Of a stretch of DNA of 64,000 bases, positions 42,875 through 52,475 are shown one piece after another; position 1 is the first letter of the stretch, and every line of letters starts with the position of its first letter. The position numbers and the translations under genes are program-made. The notes beneath the pieces are model-generated. The model searched no databases and was not told where the DNA came from. It worked only from the letters and a program-made list of their open reading frames with translations. The DNA comes from Hyphomonas sp. (GTDB lineage Bacteria > Pseudomonadota > Alphaproteobacteria > Caulobacterales > Hyphomonadaceae): NCBI GenBank assembly GCA_002700305.1, contig PACZ01000032.1:1-64000 (forward strand). Direction: 5' to 3'.

Positions 42875-43711
42875 TTACATCGCCGTGTCGCGCAGCTCCG
42901 ACAGGTCCGGATAGTCCGGATCGCGCTTTTCCATCCGGGCCTTGAAAGCCTCCGCCATGTGCGGCGGCGGGAACATCGCGGCGTTCCACACGCCGATATA
43001 GTCCAGCGTGTCGGCGGTGTTGTGGTCGCGGCCATAATTGATCAGCACCTTGCAGCCTGTCACGGCCAGCGGGCTGTTGGCGGCGATCTCGCGGGCGACG
43101 CCCATTACCGCTTCCATCATCTCTTCGTGGGTGTCGAAGACGTCATTGACGAGGCCGATCTCCTTCGCCTTGGCGGCCGGCAGGCGCATGCCGGTATAGG
43201 CCATCTGCTTGGCCCAGCCCTCGGGGATGTAGCGCTGCAGGCGCGGGAAGGTGCCGACATCGGCCGTCATGGCGATATTGGTCTCCATGATGGAGAAGAA
43301 GGCATCCTTGGTGCACCAGCGGATGTCGCCGGCGGAAATCATGTCCACCGCCCCTCCGATCACGCCGCCATGCAGGGCGAACAACACCGGCATGCGCGCC
43401 TCTTCCATGCAGCTGAAGCTGTGCTGGATATGGCGGATGTTGGAGCGCAGGGCCTCGGCCATGATGTAGCGGTCATGCTTGGGCGCATCGCGGTCGCCGG
43501 TGAAAACGGTCGTATCCATGCCACCGGAGAAATGCTTGCCGGTGGACGAGATCACGATCACCCGCGCGCGGGCATTGTTGTCGATGTCGTGGATGATTTC
43601 CGGCAGTTCGTTCCAGAACGCCTTGTTCATTGTGTTGAGCGCCTCGGGCCGGTTCATCCGGATGTGGGCGATCTTGTCTTCGATGGTGACCTCAAAGCAC
43701 TCGTAAGCCAT
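42875..43711 (-). CDS. Enoyl-CoA hydratase/isomerase, dienoyl-CoA isomerase-like
   Basis: A 278-aa crotonase-fold enzyme. Oxyanion motif SSTGKHFSGGMD and ALHGGVIGGAVDMISAGD; the segment METNIAMTADVGTFPRLQRY matches the delta3,5-delta2,4-dienoyl-CoA isomerase pattern, where the Glu and Asp are the acid/base pair. It would help degrade unsaturated acyl-CoAs. Directly upstream, on the same strand, of the AceE-like gene. ATG with GAGGAAC upstream. Confidence 0.9.
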   Translation of the reverse strand: MAYECFEVTIEDKIAHIRMNRPEALNTMNKAFWNELPEIIHDIDNNARARVIVISSTGKHFSGGMDTTVFTGDRDAPKHDRYIMAEALRSNIRHIQHSFSCMEEARMPVLFALHGGVIGGAVDMISAGDIRWCTKDAFFSIMETNIAMTADVGTFPRLQRYIPEGWAKQMAYTGMRLPAAKAKEIGLVNDVFDTHEEMMEAVMGVAREIAANSPLAVTGCKVLINYGRDHNTADTLDYIGVWNAAMFPPPHMAEAFKARMEKRDPDYPDLSELRDTAM

Positions 43712-43790
43712 GTGTTCCTCCTCAGTTTGGAAGAACTGTAGCAGCCGGCCCCGGCACTGCCAGAGGTGACGGCGGGGCAGGCCGCAGGGC

Positions 43791-44801
43791 TCAGGCCGTG
43801 ACGGCTTCGGCCCGCGTTGGCCGCATCAGCAGGCGCACAATGGCTTCGTCGACGCTGATTTCGCCTTCGATCACAGCGGCGACCGCATCGCAGATCGGCA
43901 TTTCCACGCCGTGTTCTGCGGCCAGCTTCTTAAGGACCGGGGCGGTGGCGACACCTTCGGTGACGGCGTTGCGCGCGCCCATGATGGACTCCAGGGACTC
44001 GCCTCTGCCGAGCGCCATGCCGCAGCTCATGTTCCGGCTGGTTTCCGAGGAACAGGTCAGCACGAGGTCGCCGAGGCCGGAGAGGCCTGCCAGCGTTTCC
44101 CGTTCCGCGCCGAGCTTCAGGGCGAGCCTTGTCATCTCTGCGCTGCCACGGGCAATCAGGGCGGCATGGGCAGACCGGCCGAGCCCCTTGCCGAGGGCGA
44201 TGCCGCAGGCGATGGCCAGCACATTCTTCACCGCGCCGCCGACTTCCGCGCCCAGCAGGTCATGCGCCAGATAAGGCCGGAAAGTCGGGGTCGAAATGGC
44301 GCCGATCAGCTCGGTGCCGAGTGCCTCGTCCTCGATGGCGAAGGTGACGGCCGTCGGCAGACCCTGGGCGACATCGATGGCGAAGCTCGGGCCGGACATG
44401 ACGGCCGGTACGGCGTCCGGCAGTTCGTCCTTCAGCACCTGCGTCATGAACTCGCCCGTCGCCAGCTCGATCCCTTTGGAGCAGAGCACGACCGGCGTGC
44501 CGGGCTTCAACGTGCCTTTCAGCGCCTTCAGCGTCGCACGCGTGTGCTGCGCGGGAGCAACCGCGAAGACAGCATCCATGCCGGCGAGGTCTGCCAGGTC
44601 GCTGGTCGCCTTCAGGGCAGGTTTCAGCGCCACGCCCGGCAGGAACACAGTGTTCTCGTGGCGCGTATTGATCGCCTCGGCGACCTCCGGCTCGCGGCAC
44701 CAGATCAGCACATCCTGCCCGTCACGGGTCAGCATCTGTGCGATGGCGGTGCCCCAGGCGCCGCCACCGATCACGCCGAACTTCTTGAAATGCGTTGTCA
44801 T
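43791..44801 (-). CDS. gpsA: NAD(P)-dependent glycerol-3-phosphate dehydrogenase
   Basis: Reduces dihydroxyacetone phosphate to sn-glycerol 3-phosphate for phospholipid synthesis. 336 aa. N-terminal [16 protein letters not shown], then [17 protein letters not shown] (catalytic Lys), [10 protein letters not shown] and [11 protein letters not shown]. Complete and standard. ATG 44801. Confidence 0.96.
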   Translation of the reverse strand: MTTHFKKFGVIGGGAWGTAIAQMLTRDGQDVLIWCREPEVAEAINTRHENTVFLPGVALKPALKATSDLADLAGMDAVFAVAPAQHTRATLKALKGTLKPGTPVVLCSKGIELATGEFMTQVLKDELPDAVPAVMSGPSFAIDVAQGLPTAVTFAIEDEALGTELIGAISTPTFRPYLAHDLLGAEVGGAVKNVLAIACGIALGKGLGRSAHAALIARGSAEMTRLALKLGAERETLAGLSGLGDLVLTCSSETSRNMSCGMALGRGESLESIMGARNAVTEGVATAPVLKKLAAEHGVEMPICDAVAAVIEGEISVDEAIVRLLMRPTRAEAVTA

Positions 44802-44858
44802 GCCGGGAATTTGGGCGAAACCGTCAGTCTCGGCAAGCCGCAGAGATCACAGGAGTGA

Positions 44859-46373
44859 TCAGGCGAAGTCGAACGTTCCGGCTTCGCCTTCCACCGTGAT
44901 CTTCACGCTGCGGCCAACCGGGCTCGCATCCTCGCGCAGCACGGCGAGGGCCGCCGGGCTGGCATTGGCGAGGGCGCGGCGGCCATCCGGCAGACGGGCG
45001 AAGATGATGCCCTTGTTCGGGCCTTCCTTGCCATGCGTGACGGTGAAGGTTTCGAGCTTGGCGACGCAGTCCTCTGAGCACACATCAATTTCCTCAGTCG
45101 GCCGGGCATAGCGGGCGACGGGTGTGAACTCTGCCGGCTTTGCAGTCGAGTAGACGCCGACGGCTTCCTTGGTCATCCAGCCGCCATTGGCGAGGACCAG
45201 ACCGAACGCCCCGGTATCGCCGCGAAGCTTTGCGACCATCTCCGCAATTCCGTGCAAGGAGTAATTGTTGCCCGGTCCGCCAAAGAAAGGCAGGCCGCCG
45301 GTCAGCGTCAGCGGGCGCTTGTCGGTCTTCCAGTCGACGCCCAGTGCCTGCGTCGAGGAGAACACGGCGCAGGGGAAGCAGGAATAGAGATCGAAGTGCG
45401 CCATGTCGGCAGACGTTTTGCCGGATTGTTCCAGCGCGCGGGAAATCGCGGCTTCCATTGCGAAGGACCCGTCCAGTTGCGGACGGACCGAGATGAAATC
45501 GTCGGAGCCTTCGCCCGCGCCGTGCAGGTAAACGCGCTTGTCTTCCGCGATGCCGAGCTCGTCGGCCTTGGACGAACTCATCACGATGGCGGCAGCGCCC
45601 TGATTCACGGCATCCTGCGCGATGAACCATTTCAGGAACGGGTCGGCATATTCATAGTTCGCCTTGGACGGGGTCGAGAGAAACTCGACCGAATGCTCCA
45701 CCGGGAACTGGGACCAGGGGTTCTTGGCCGCGACGGCCGTGAAGGGCTGGAACAGCTCGGCCATTGCCTTGCGGTGCTCGCTGCGCGAGCGGCCTTCGCG
45801 GGCGGCGATGGCGTTTTCGAACAGGGCGTAGAAATAGGCCGGGGCAACGATGCCGTGCTTGATCTCTTCGCGGCTCAGCATCATCGGGCCGGTGCCGCGA
45901 TCTTCATACTCGGCGTCGGCGCTGTCGGCCCAGTTGATTTCCACGCCATTGCGGCGCGCGCCCTTGGAGGCACGATTGGCTTCGGAGCCGGAGATCAGCG
46001 CGCACTCGATTTCGCCTTCGAAGACTTTCGCGGCCATTTCATTGACGAGGGCCTGCGGGCTCTGTCCGCCGACGGTCTCATAGATCAAGTGGGCGGGGGA
46101 CGCGCCGATATCGCGCGCCAGCGTGCCGGGCAGGTTCGTGTTGTGCCCATGCGGGTGCGGGGCGCCGCGCACGGAATCTTCGAAGATGCGGACCACGGCG
46201 AGCGTGTCGATCGCGCCTGCAACGCCCTGCGCGCCCGTATCGGCGAGCGCGGCTTTGGACGCATCCACCATAAGCGACAGCGGGGAAGGTGCCCCCGCCG
46301 GGCCCGCCGTGCCGTCCCACTGGCTGAGGCTTTGCCCCACGCCGACAAGTACAGGAAGATCACCCTTGGCCAT
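44859..46373 (-). CDS. Thiolase-like protein (TLP1-type acetyl-CoA acetyltransferase family)
   Basis: A 504-aa thiolase-fold protein with an extra C-terminal domain (GIIFARLPDGRRALANA...VGRSVKITVEGEAG), the TLP1 type. Where ordinary thiolases have the acyl-accepting Cys it reads VGGQSPQALVNEMA, so that Cys is absent; DLYSCFPCAVF and NGGWMTKEAVGVYST are retained. It may be a non-catalytic or altered-specificity member. Downstream of the monooxygenase on the same strand. Confidence 0.85.
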   Translation of the reverse strand: MAKGDLPVLVGVGQSLSQWDGTAGPAGAPSPLSLMVDASKAALADTGAQGVAGAIDTLAVVRIFEDSVRGAPHPHGHNTNLPGTLARDIGASPAHLIYETVGGQSPQALVNEMAAKVFEGEIECALISGSEANRASKGARRNGVEINWADSADAEYEDRGTGPMMLSREEIKHGIVAPAYFYALFENAIAAREGRSRSEHRKAMAELFQPFTAVAAKNPWSQFPVEHSVEFLSTPSKANYEYADPFLKWFIAQDAVNQGAAAIVMSSSKADELGIAEDKRVYLHGAGEGSDDFISVRPQLDGSFAMEAAISRALEQSGKTSADMAHFDLYSCFPCAVFSSTQALGVDWKTDKRPLTLTGGLPFFGGPGNNYSLHGIAEMVAKLRGDTGAFGLVLANGGWMTKEAVGVYSTAKPAEFTPVARYARPTEEIDVCSEDCVAKLETFTVTHGKEGPNKGIIFARLPDGRRALANASPAALAVLREDASPVGRSVKITVEGEAGTFDFA

Positions 46374-46396
46374 TGCTTGCTCCCGAATATCATTAT

Positions 46397-46426
46397 GCCT
46401 GATCCCTGCTTATCGCGGGATCAGGC
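46397..46426. repeat. 10-bp-arm palindromic hairpin upstream of the thiolase-like gene
   Basis: GCCTGATCCC and GGGATCAGGC around a 10-nt loop, 23 bp before the thiolase-like start on the minus strand and after the monooxygenase stop. No T-run follows on either strand, so REP-like or operator-like rather than a classical terminator. Confidence 0.55.
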
Positions 46427-46480
46427 TGGATTCGAGACGGGACGCCGGGGAAACCCCTTAGGTCAATCCGTGCATCAATT

Positions 46481-48136
46481 TCAGGACGCTTCCGCAGGCG
46501 CGCGCGACAGGGTGAACCCCTCATAATCGTTCGCCGCGACCTCATCGCATTTTTCCCGGTACGCGCCGACCCCGCCGACATAGGGCATGAACACGCGCGG
46601 CTTGCCCGGAACATTGGCGCCCAGATACCAGGAATTGGCCTGAGGGTAGAGCGTGGTGTCAGCGACTTCGTTCACATGCGCCACCCATTCGGCCTCGGCC
46701 TCCGGTGTGGCCTCCACCACGGTCAGCTGGCGCTGGCCCATGTCGTGAATACAGTCCGCGATCCAGTCCACATGCTGTTCGATGGAGACGATCATGTTGG
46801 ACAGGACCGACGGGCTGCCCGGCCCGGTGATCAGGAACATGTTCGGGAAACCGGAGACGGTGAGGCCGAGATAGGTGAGCGGCCCGGCCGCCCATTTGTC
46901 TTTCAGCTTCAGCCCGCCGCGCCCCGTGATGTCGATCCGGTCCAGCGCGCCGGTCATCGCATCGAAGCCGATGGCGTAGATCAGCGTGTCGAAGTCATAG
47001 TCGCGCTCGCTGGTACGCAGGCCGGTTTCGGTGATCGTCTCGATCGGTGTCCTGTTGAGATCGATCAGGTGGACATTGTCCTGATTGTAGACCTCGAAAT
47101 ACCCCGTATCGACGACCAGGCGCTTCGTGCCGAAAGGGTAGGTCTTCGGGATGAGCAGGTCTGCCGTTTCCGGATCCTTCACGATGTCGCGGATCTTGCC
47201 GGCAACGAAATCCGCCAAGAGCTTGTTGGCCGCCGGATCGACGCCCGTATCGGCATAAGGTGCCCCGACACAGAAGCCGCCCTTCGCCCAGCGGCGCTCG
47301 AATTCGCGCTGGCGGTCCTCTTCCGTTTGCTCCAGGGCCAGATCTTCAGTCGCTTCCAGCGCCACGATCCCGATGCCGGATTCGCGTTGCTGCTGGCGGT
47401 AGTCTTCCCGGTTGGCCAGCCAGTCTTCCCGCACCGCCGGATCCAGCGGACGGTTACGCGCCGGTACGCTGTAGTTCGGTGTGCGCTGGAAAACGTAGAG
47501 CTCTTCGACCTCTGGCGCGATGGTGGTGATCGTCTGGATGCCGGACGAGCCGGTGCCGATGATGCCGACCCGCTTGCCGGTGAGGTCGGTGCCGCCCGGC
47601 CAGGTGGCCGTGCTCAGGGTTTCGCCTTTGAAGGTTCCGGCGCCCGGAATGTCGGGTGTCTTGGCAGCCGAGAGACACCCGGTCGCCATGACACAATAGC
47701 GTGCCTCTATGGTCTCGCCATGGTCCGTCATGATCCGCCATAGTCCGGTATGGTCATCATATGATGCGGACTCAACACGGGTATTGAAGCTGATGTCGCG
47801 GCGCAGATCGAACCGGTCTGCGATGTGATTGGCATAGTCCAGAAGTTCGCCCTGCGGCGCGTAACGCTCTGACCACTGCCACTCTTCTTCCAGCTCTTTC
47901 GAGAAGGAGAAGGAGTATTCCTGGCTCTCAATATCGACGCGGGCGCCGGGATACCGGTTCCAGAACCAGGTTCCCCCGACATCGCTGCCCGCCTCGAAGA
48001 CGTGGGCGTTCAGGCCCATGCCGCGCAGCTTGTGAAGCATGTACATGCCGGCAAAGCCTGCGCCGACGATCACGGCATCGTAGTTTGTTGTTTTTGCAGG
48101 CGTCTTTCCTGCACCGGCACCTTTGGCTCCCGGCAT
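46481..48136 (-). CDS. Flavin-containing monooxygenase, Baeyer-Villiger type with altered fingerprint
   Basis: A 551-aa FAD/NADPH enzyme. FAD loop VIVGAGFAGMY (25-30), the BVMO-type GGTWFWNRYPGARVD (54-68), NADPH loop GIIGTGSSGIQ (191-201). At the BVMO fingerprint position it reads FKGETLSTATWP (169-180): Phe, Gly, Trp and Pro are kept but the usual His is Ser175. It should oxidise a ketone or a heteroatom with O2; the Ser may shift this. ATG 48136 follows GGGAGG. Confidence 0.9.
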   Translation of the reverse strand: MPGAKGAGAGKTPAKTTNYDAVIVGAGFAGMYMLHKLRGMGLNAHVFEAGSDVGGTWFWNRYPGARVDIESQEYSFSFSKELEEEWQWSERYAPQGELLDYANHIADRFDLRRDISFNTRVESASYDDHTGLWRIMTDHGETIEARYCVMATGCLSAAKTPDIPGAGTFKGETLSTATWPGGTDLTGKRVGIIGTGSSGIQTITTIAPEVEELYVFQRTPNYSVPARNRPLDPAVREDWLANREDYRQQQRESGIGIVALEATEDLALEQTEEDRQREFERRWAKGGFCVGAPYADTGVDPAANKLLADFVAGKIRDIVKDPETADLLIPKTYPFGTKRLVVDTGYFEVYNQDNVHLIDLNRTPIETITETGLRTSERDYDFDTLIYAIGFDAMTGALDRIDITGRGGLKLKDKWAAGPLTYLGLTVSGFPNMFLITGPGSPSVLSNMIVSIEQHVDWIADCIHDMGQRQLTVVEATPEAEAEWVAHVNEVADTTLYPQANSWYLGANVPGKPRVFMPYVGGVGAYREKCDEVAANDYEGFTLSRAPAEAS

Positions 48137-48221
48137 GATTTTTCCTCCCGCTGCAAGACAGCTGGATGGAATTTATCACATGATTTCGAATTGGGCGCCC
48201 GTCACGCTGGGGCAGGCAGGG

Positions 48222-49280
48222 TCAGAGCAGCTCGTCGCGGCCCGCATCGCGCAGGGCGGAGACGACCTTGCCGACGTCCTGCGTGCGGTCTTTCGATGCC
48301 ACCAGAACGCGGCCCCCCTCAACAACAACACAGAGATCCTTCACGCCGACCAGCGCCACCATGTGATCGGCATCCGAGAGCACCGTGCAGCCCTCGGCAT
48401 CGATCGAGACCGGCGGGTTCGCGCTGTCCTGCTTCCGGATTGCGCCGATCATGCCCCAGGTGCCGATGTCGTTCCACTGGCAGTCCAGCGGAGCGTAGAT
48501 CGCCGCCTTGGAAGTTTGCTCCATCACCGCATAGTCCACAGACGTGGATCGCACGGCCATGAAGCATTCCGGGTCCAGCAGGATGTTGCCGTCCGGATGG
48601 CTGGCAGCTTCGAGCGCGGCAGACGCGGCATCCAGAATGTCCGGCGCGTGGGTCTCGAGCTCGTCGATCATCAGGGAAGCAGGGAACAGGAAGATGCCGG
48701 CATTCCAGCTGAAGGCCGGGTCTGCGATGTACTTCATCGCCGTTTCCAGATTCGGCTTTTCCTTGAACTCAGTCACGGTGTAGAGCGCGCCGCCGATGCC
48801 TTCGCCGCGCTGGATATAGCCGAAACCCGTTTCAGGCCGGTCCGGCTTGATCCCGAAGGTCGTGATATAGCCGGATTTTGCCATCCGTGCGGCTTCGGAC
48901 ACGGCTTTGACGAACACGTCCGGCTGGCCGATGAAGTGGTCCGACGGCAGCAGCAGGGCGAGGCCATCAGGGTCCTTGTCTGCAATGTGCCGCGCGGCGA
49001 CGGCGGCCACAGCTGCGGTATTGCGCGCCATGGGTTCGAGAATGACGGCGCCGGCCTCTACCTCAATCTCGGCCAGCTGCTCGCGAACAAGGCCGGCATA
49101 GCGCTGGTTCGAAATCACGACCGGCGGGGCGAAATCGTCCCCCTTCAGGCGCAGCACCGTGTCCTGGAACACCGTCTTGTCCGTCACCAGGCGGTGGAAC
49201 TGCTTCGGGTGCGCCTGAACGGACACCGGCCAAAGGCGCGTCCCCGCGCCGCCGCACATGATTACCGGATAAATCCGCAT
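48222..49280 (-). CDS. manC: Mannose-1-phosphate guanylyltransferase
   Basis: Makes GDP-mannose from mannose 1-phosphate and GTP. 352 aa, so only the nucleotidyltransferase domain; the C-terminal isomerase domain of bifunctional AlgA/ManC is absent. Motifs: VIMCGGAGTRLWPVS, then HPKQFHRLVTDKTVFQDTVLR, LLPSDHFIGQP and FGIKPDRPETGFGYI, FKEKPNLETA, WNAGIFLFPAS, DYAVMEQTS and CQWNDIGTWG. Supplies mannose for capsule or lipopolysaccharide. Confidence 0.94.
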   Translation of the reverse strand: MRIYPVIMCGGAGTRLWPVSVQAHPKQFHRLVTDKTVFQDTVLRLKGDDFAPPVVISNQRYAGLVREQLAEIEVEAGAVILEPMARNTAAVAAVAARHIADKDPDGLALLLPSDHFIGQPDVFVKAVSEAARMAKSGYITTFGIKPDRPETGFGYIQRGEGIGGALYTVTEFKEKPNLETAMKYIADPAFSWNAGIFLFPASLMIDELETHAPDILDAASAALEAASHPDGNILLDPECFMAVRSTSVDYAVMEQTSKAAIYAPLDCQWNDIGTWGMIGAIRKQDSANPPVSIDAEGCTVLSDADHMVALVGVKDLCVVVEGGRVLVASKDRTQDVGKVVSALRDAGRDELL

Positions 49281-49335
49281 TGTCTTCCTTTCGCCGTCTA
49301 CCGCTCAGGCCCACCCCGGCAGTTGCCGCCTGAAA

Positions 49336-51243
49336 TCAGACGCCGAGGAAGCCGTGCTCTTTCAGGTAGTCGAGAATTTCCTCGGCAGCGTCATCCGGGT
49401 TCCGGTTGACCGTGTCAATCCGGAGTTCCGGATTTTCAGGGGCCTCGTACGGGCTTGAGATGCCGGTGAAGTTCTTGATCTCGCCTGCGCGGGCCTTCTT
49501 GTAGAGACCTTTGACATCCCGCTGTTCGGCAACGTCGAGCGGCGTGTCGACATGGATCTCAATGAACTCGCCGTCCGCCATCATGTTGCGGGCCATGCGC
49601 CGCTCAGCCCGGAAGGGCGAGATGAAGGAGACGAGCGTGATCAGGCCGGCATCGGACATCAGCTTGGCGACGTTGGCCACGCGGCGGATGTTCTCGACGC
49701 GGTCCGCATCAGTGAAGCCGAGATCGCGGTTCAGGCCGTGGCGGACATTGTCGCCGTCCAGCGAGAAGGTGTGCTTGCCAAGGGCAAACAGGCGCTTCTG
49801 AAGGGCGTTGGCAATTGTCGACTTGCCCGAACCGGACAGGCCGGTGAACCAGAGCACGGCCGGCTTTTGGCCTTTCTGTTCCGCCAGCGCGTTGCGGTCC
49901 ACATCCATGGATTGCCAATGGATGTTTGAGGCCCGGCGCAGCGCAAAGTCGATCAGGCCGAGGCCAACCGTATCATTGCTCATGCGGTCGATCAGGATGA
50001 AGCCGCCGAGATTGCGGTTGACGTCATAGGGGTCGAACGTGATCGGCTGGTCGAGCGAAATCGTGGTGACGCCGATCTGGTTGAGTTCGAGCGTCTTTGC
50101 CGGAACATCCGACAAGGTGTTGACGTCGATCCCGTATTTCGGAGCGTTCACGGTCGCGGTGACAGTCTTGGCGCCAATCTTGAGCAGGTAGCGCCGGCCC
50201 GGGAGGAGCGGGGCTTCGTTCATCCAAAGCAGGCGAACCTGGAACTGGTCGGAAACCTCTGTCGGATCGTCCGCTGTGACGATTGCGTCGCCGCGCGAGG
50301 CATCGATTTCATCTGCGAGGGTGAGAGTGACCGACTGGCCGGCAATGGCTTCGGGTAGATCCCCGTCGGCTGTGACGATCCGCTCGATGGTGGATTGTTT
50401 GCCGGAAGGCATGGATTTGACCCGGTCGCCGGGCTTGATCGTGCCGGACGCGATCTGTCCGGAAAAGCCGCGGAAATCGAGGTTCGGACGGTTCACCCAC
50501 TGAACCGGCATCCGGAAGGCGGTGTTGAGGCGGCGGTCACCCACCGGTACGTTTTCCAGATATTCCATGAGGGCCGGACCATCGTACCAATCCGTTTCAT
50601 TGGACCGGTTGGTGATGTTGACCCCTGCGAGCGCCGACATCGGGATAGGCTGGATTTCCAGGTCCGTCGCCAGTTCGTCGGCGAAAGCGTAGAAATCGTC
50701 GACAATGTCGTTGAAGATGGTCTCGTCATAATCGACCAGGTCCATCTTGTTCACCGCCAGCACTAGCCGGCGGATGCCCAGCAGGGTCGTGATGAAGGCG
50801 TGGCGCCGTGTCTGGGTGAGGATGCCTTTGCGGGCATCGATCATCAGGATCGCGACGTCTGCCGTCGAGGCGCCGGTCGCCATGTTGCGGGTGTACTGTT
50901 CGTGTCCGGGCGTGTCGGCGACGATGAATTTCCGCTTGTCAGTCGCAAAGAAGCGATAGGCGACATCAATCGTGATGCCTTGCTCGCGCTCGGCGGCAAG
51001 ACCATCGACGAGAAGGGCGAAGTCGATATTCTCGCCTTGGGTCCCGACCTTTCTGGAGTCGGCTTCCAGCGAAGCCAGCTGGTCTTCGAAGATCATCTTC
51101 GAATCGTAAAGGAGACGACCGATCAGGGTGGACTTGCCGTCATCGACCGAGCCGCACGTGATGAAACGGAGCAGGGATTTGTTCTCGTGTTTCTCGAGAT
51201 AGGCAGCAATATCGGTGGCGATCAGATCATCGGTGAGGCGCAT
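49336..51243 (-). CDS. cysNC: Bifunctional sulfate adenylyltransferase subunit 1 / APS kinase
   Basis: A 635-aa fusion. N-terminal EF-Tu-like GTPase CysN: P-loop GSVDDGKST (31-39), [24 protein letters not shown]-terminal APS kinase CysC with P-loop [17 protein letters not shown] near residue 467 and [17 protein letters not shown]. With CysD it makes adenylyl sulfate, then PAPS. Start overlaps the CysD stop by one base (TGATG). Confidence 0.97.
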   Translation of the reverse strand: MRLTDDLIATDIAAYLEKHENKSLLRFITCGSVDDGKSTLIGRLLYDSKMIFEDQLASLEADSRKVGTQGENIDFALLVDGLAAEREQGITIDVAYRFFATDKRKFIVADTPGHEQYTRNMATGASTADVAILMIDARKGILTQTRRHAFITTLLGIRRLVLAVNKMDLVDYDETIFNDIVDDFYAFADELATDLEIQPIPMSALAGVNITNRSNETDWYDGPALMEYLENVPVGDRRLNTAFRMPVQWVNRPNLDFRGFSGQIASGTIKPGDRVKSMPSGKQSTIERIVTADGDLPEAIAGQSVTLTLADEIDASRGDAIVTADDPTEVSDQFQVRLLWMNEAPLLPGRRYLLKIGAKTVTATVNAPKYGIDVNTLSDVPAKTLELNQIGVTTISLDQPITFDPYDVNRNLGGFILIDRMSNDTVGLGLIDFALRRASNIHWQSMDVDRNALAEQKGQKPAVLWFTGLSGSGKSTIANALQKRLFALGKHTFSLDGDNVRHGLNRDLGFTDADRVENIRRVANVAKLMSDAGLITLVSFISPFRAERRMARNMMADGEFIEIHVDTPLDVAEQRDVKGLYKKARAGEIKNFTGISSPYEAPENPELRIDTVNRNPDDAAEEILDYLKEHGFLGV

Positions 51244-52145
51244 CAGAAATAGCCCTCTTGTTTTTTCTTTTCCATGGAAGCGGACTGGTCGACGTCGATC
51301 ACGCGGCCCTGGCGCTCGGATGTCGTGGTCAGAAGCATTTCCTGGATGATGTCGTCGAGGGTGGCGGCGGTGCTCTCCACCGCGCCGGTCAGCGGGTAAC
51401 AGCCGAGCGTCCGGAAACGGACGGATTTCATCACGGCCGTCCTGGCCAGCTCATCCGGCATACGGTCGTCATCGACCATGATGTCGACGCCGTTCCAGTT
51501 CACCACCGGGCGTTCGGCTGCGAAGTAGAGCGGGACGATTTCGATGTTCTCGCGGCGGATGTACTGCCAGATGTCGAGCTCGGTCCAGTTCGACAGCGGA
51601 AAGACGCGGATGCTCTCGCCCTGGTTGATGCGGGTATTGAACAGGTTCCAGATCTCCGGGCGCTGGCGTTTCGGATCCCAGCGGTGTTCGGCTGAGCGGA
51701 ATGAGAAGATGCGCTCCTTGGCGCGGGACTTCTCTTCGTCGCGGCGGGCGCCGCCAAAGGCTGCGGAGAATTTGTACTTGTCGAGCGCCTGTTTCAGCGC
51801 CTGCGTCTTCATCACATCCGTATGGACGGCAGAACCATGGGAGAAGGGGCCGATATTGTCCTTCACACCGTCTTCATTGATGTGGACAATCAGGTCCATG
51901 CCCATTTCGGCCGCTTTGCGATCGCGAAACTCGATCATTTCGCGGAACTTCCAGGTCGTATCCACATGCATCAGCGGAAATGGCGGACGGGACGGGTAAA
52001 ATGCCTTCATTGCAAGGTGCAGCATCACGGCCGAATCCTTGCCGACGGAATACAGCATCACCGGGTTTTCGCACTCAGCGGCAACTTCACGAATGATATG
52101 AAGGCTTTCGGCCTCCAGCCTGTCGAGGTGGGTCAGTTTGGGCAA
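51243..52145 (-). CDS. cysD: Sulfate adenylyltransferase subunit 2
   Basis: Catalytic adenylyltransferase of the CysDN complex, PP-loop ATPase fold. 300 aa. PP-loop [14 protein letters not shown] (33-38), then [15 protein letters not shown] and [17 protein letters not shown]-terminal [20 protein letters not shown]. Upstream of cysNC and transcribed with it. First gene of this two-gene operon; the 52146-52475 gap holds its promoter. Confidence 0.97.
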   Translation of the reverse strand: MPKLTHLDRLEAESLHIIREVAAECENPVMLYSVGKDSAVMLHLAMKAFYPSRPPFPLMHVDTTWKFREMIEFRDRKAAEMGMDLIVHINEDGVKDNIGPFSHGSAVHTDVMKTQALKQALDKYKFSAAFGGARRDEEKSRAKERIFSFRSAEHRWDPKRQRPEIWNLFNTRINQGESIRVFPLSNWTELDIWQYIRRENIEIVPLYFAAERPVVNWNGVDIMVDDDRMPDELARTAVMKSVRFRTLGCYPLTGAVESTAATLDDIIQEMLLTTTSERQGRVIDVDQSASMEKKKQEGYF

Positions 52146-52475
52146 AAGATCGGGCTCCGTAGTGCTTGCACCGGGCTATATGCAAATGCCGGGCGAAGTT
52201 GGAACTAAATTTAGCATTCAGATGCGCTTATGGGACAGATGCGCTGATGGGACCACCTGCGGCAGGCCTGTCAGGGCTGCCGGATGGGGTTCCAACTGCT
52301 AATTCAACTTCAAGGTGTGGGCGCCTCTCCTTTTGGGAATTTGCAGAAATGCCCATGGTTGTTGGGAATTCCGGCGGATCTGGGGGCGAAGTGTTGTCGC
52401 AATTGCTCATAAAATTTCATTGTTCTGCCGTTTTGGCAGGGGCTAAGTAGGGCGCAGCCAAGAGTGGAGTGGATT
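52146..52475. promoter_or_regulatory. Divergent cysD/glmS intergenic region
   Basis: 330 bp with no recognised ORF. It contains a 17-bp tandem repeat (52219-52252) and a small hairpin CTGCC-GTTTTT-region-GGCAG (52425-52439) close to glmS. No glmS ribozyme fold was seen. Must hold promoters for cysD (minus) and glmS (plus). Confidence 0.45.
52219..52252. repeat. Two tandem 17-bp repeats
   Basis: CAGATGCGCTTATGGGA is immediately followed by CAGATGCGCTGATGGGA (one mismatch). 74 bp upstream of the cysD start on its sense side, so possible tandem binding sites for an activator of sulfate assimilation. Confidence 0.7.

Noticed and set aside
52146..52475. glmS ribozyme or riboswitch ahead of glmS
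   Set aside because: No ribozyme-like fold seen and the leader is on the wrong scale; such ribozymes are mainly in Gram-positive bacteria.
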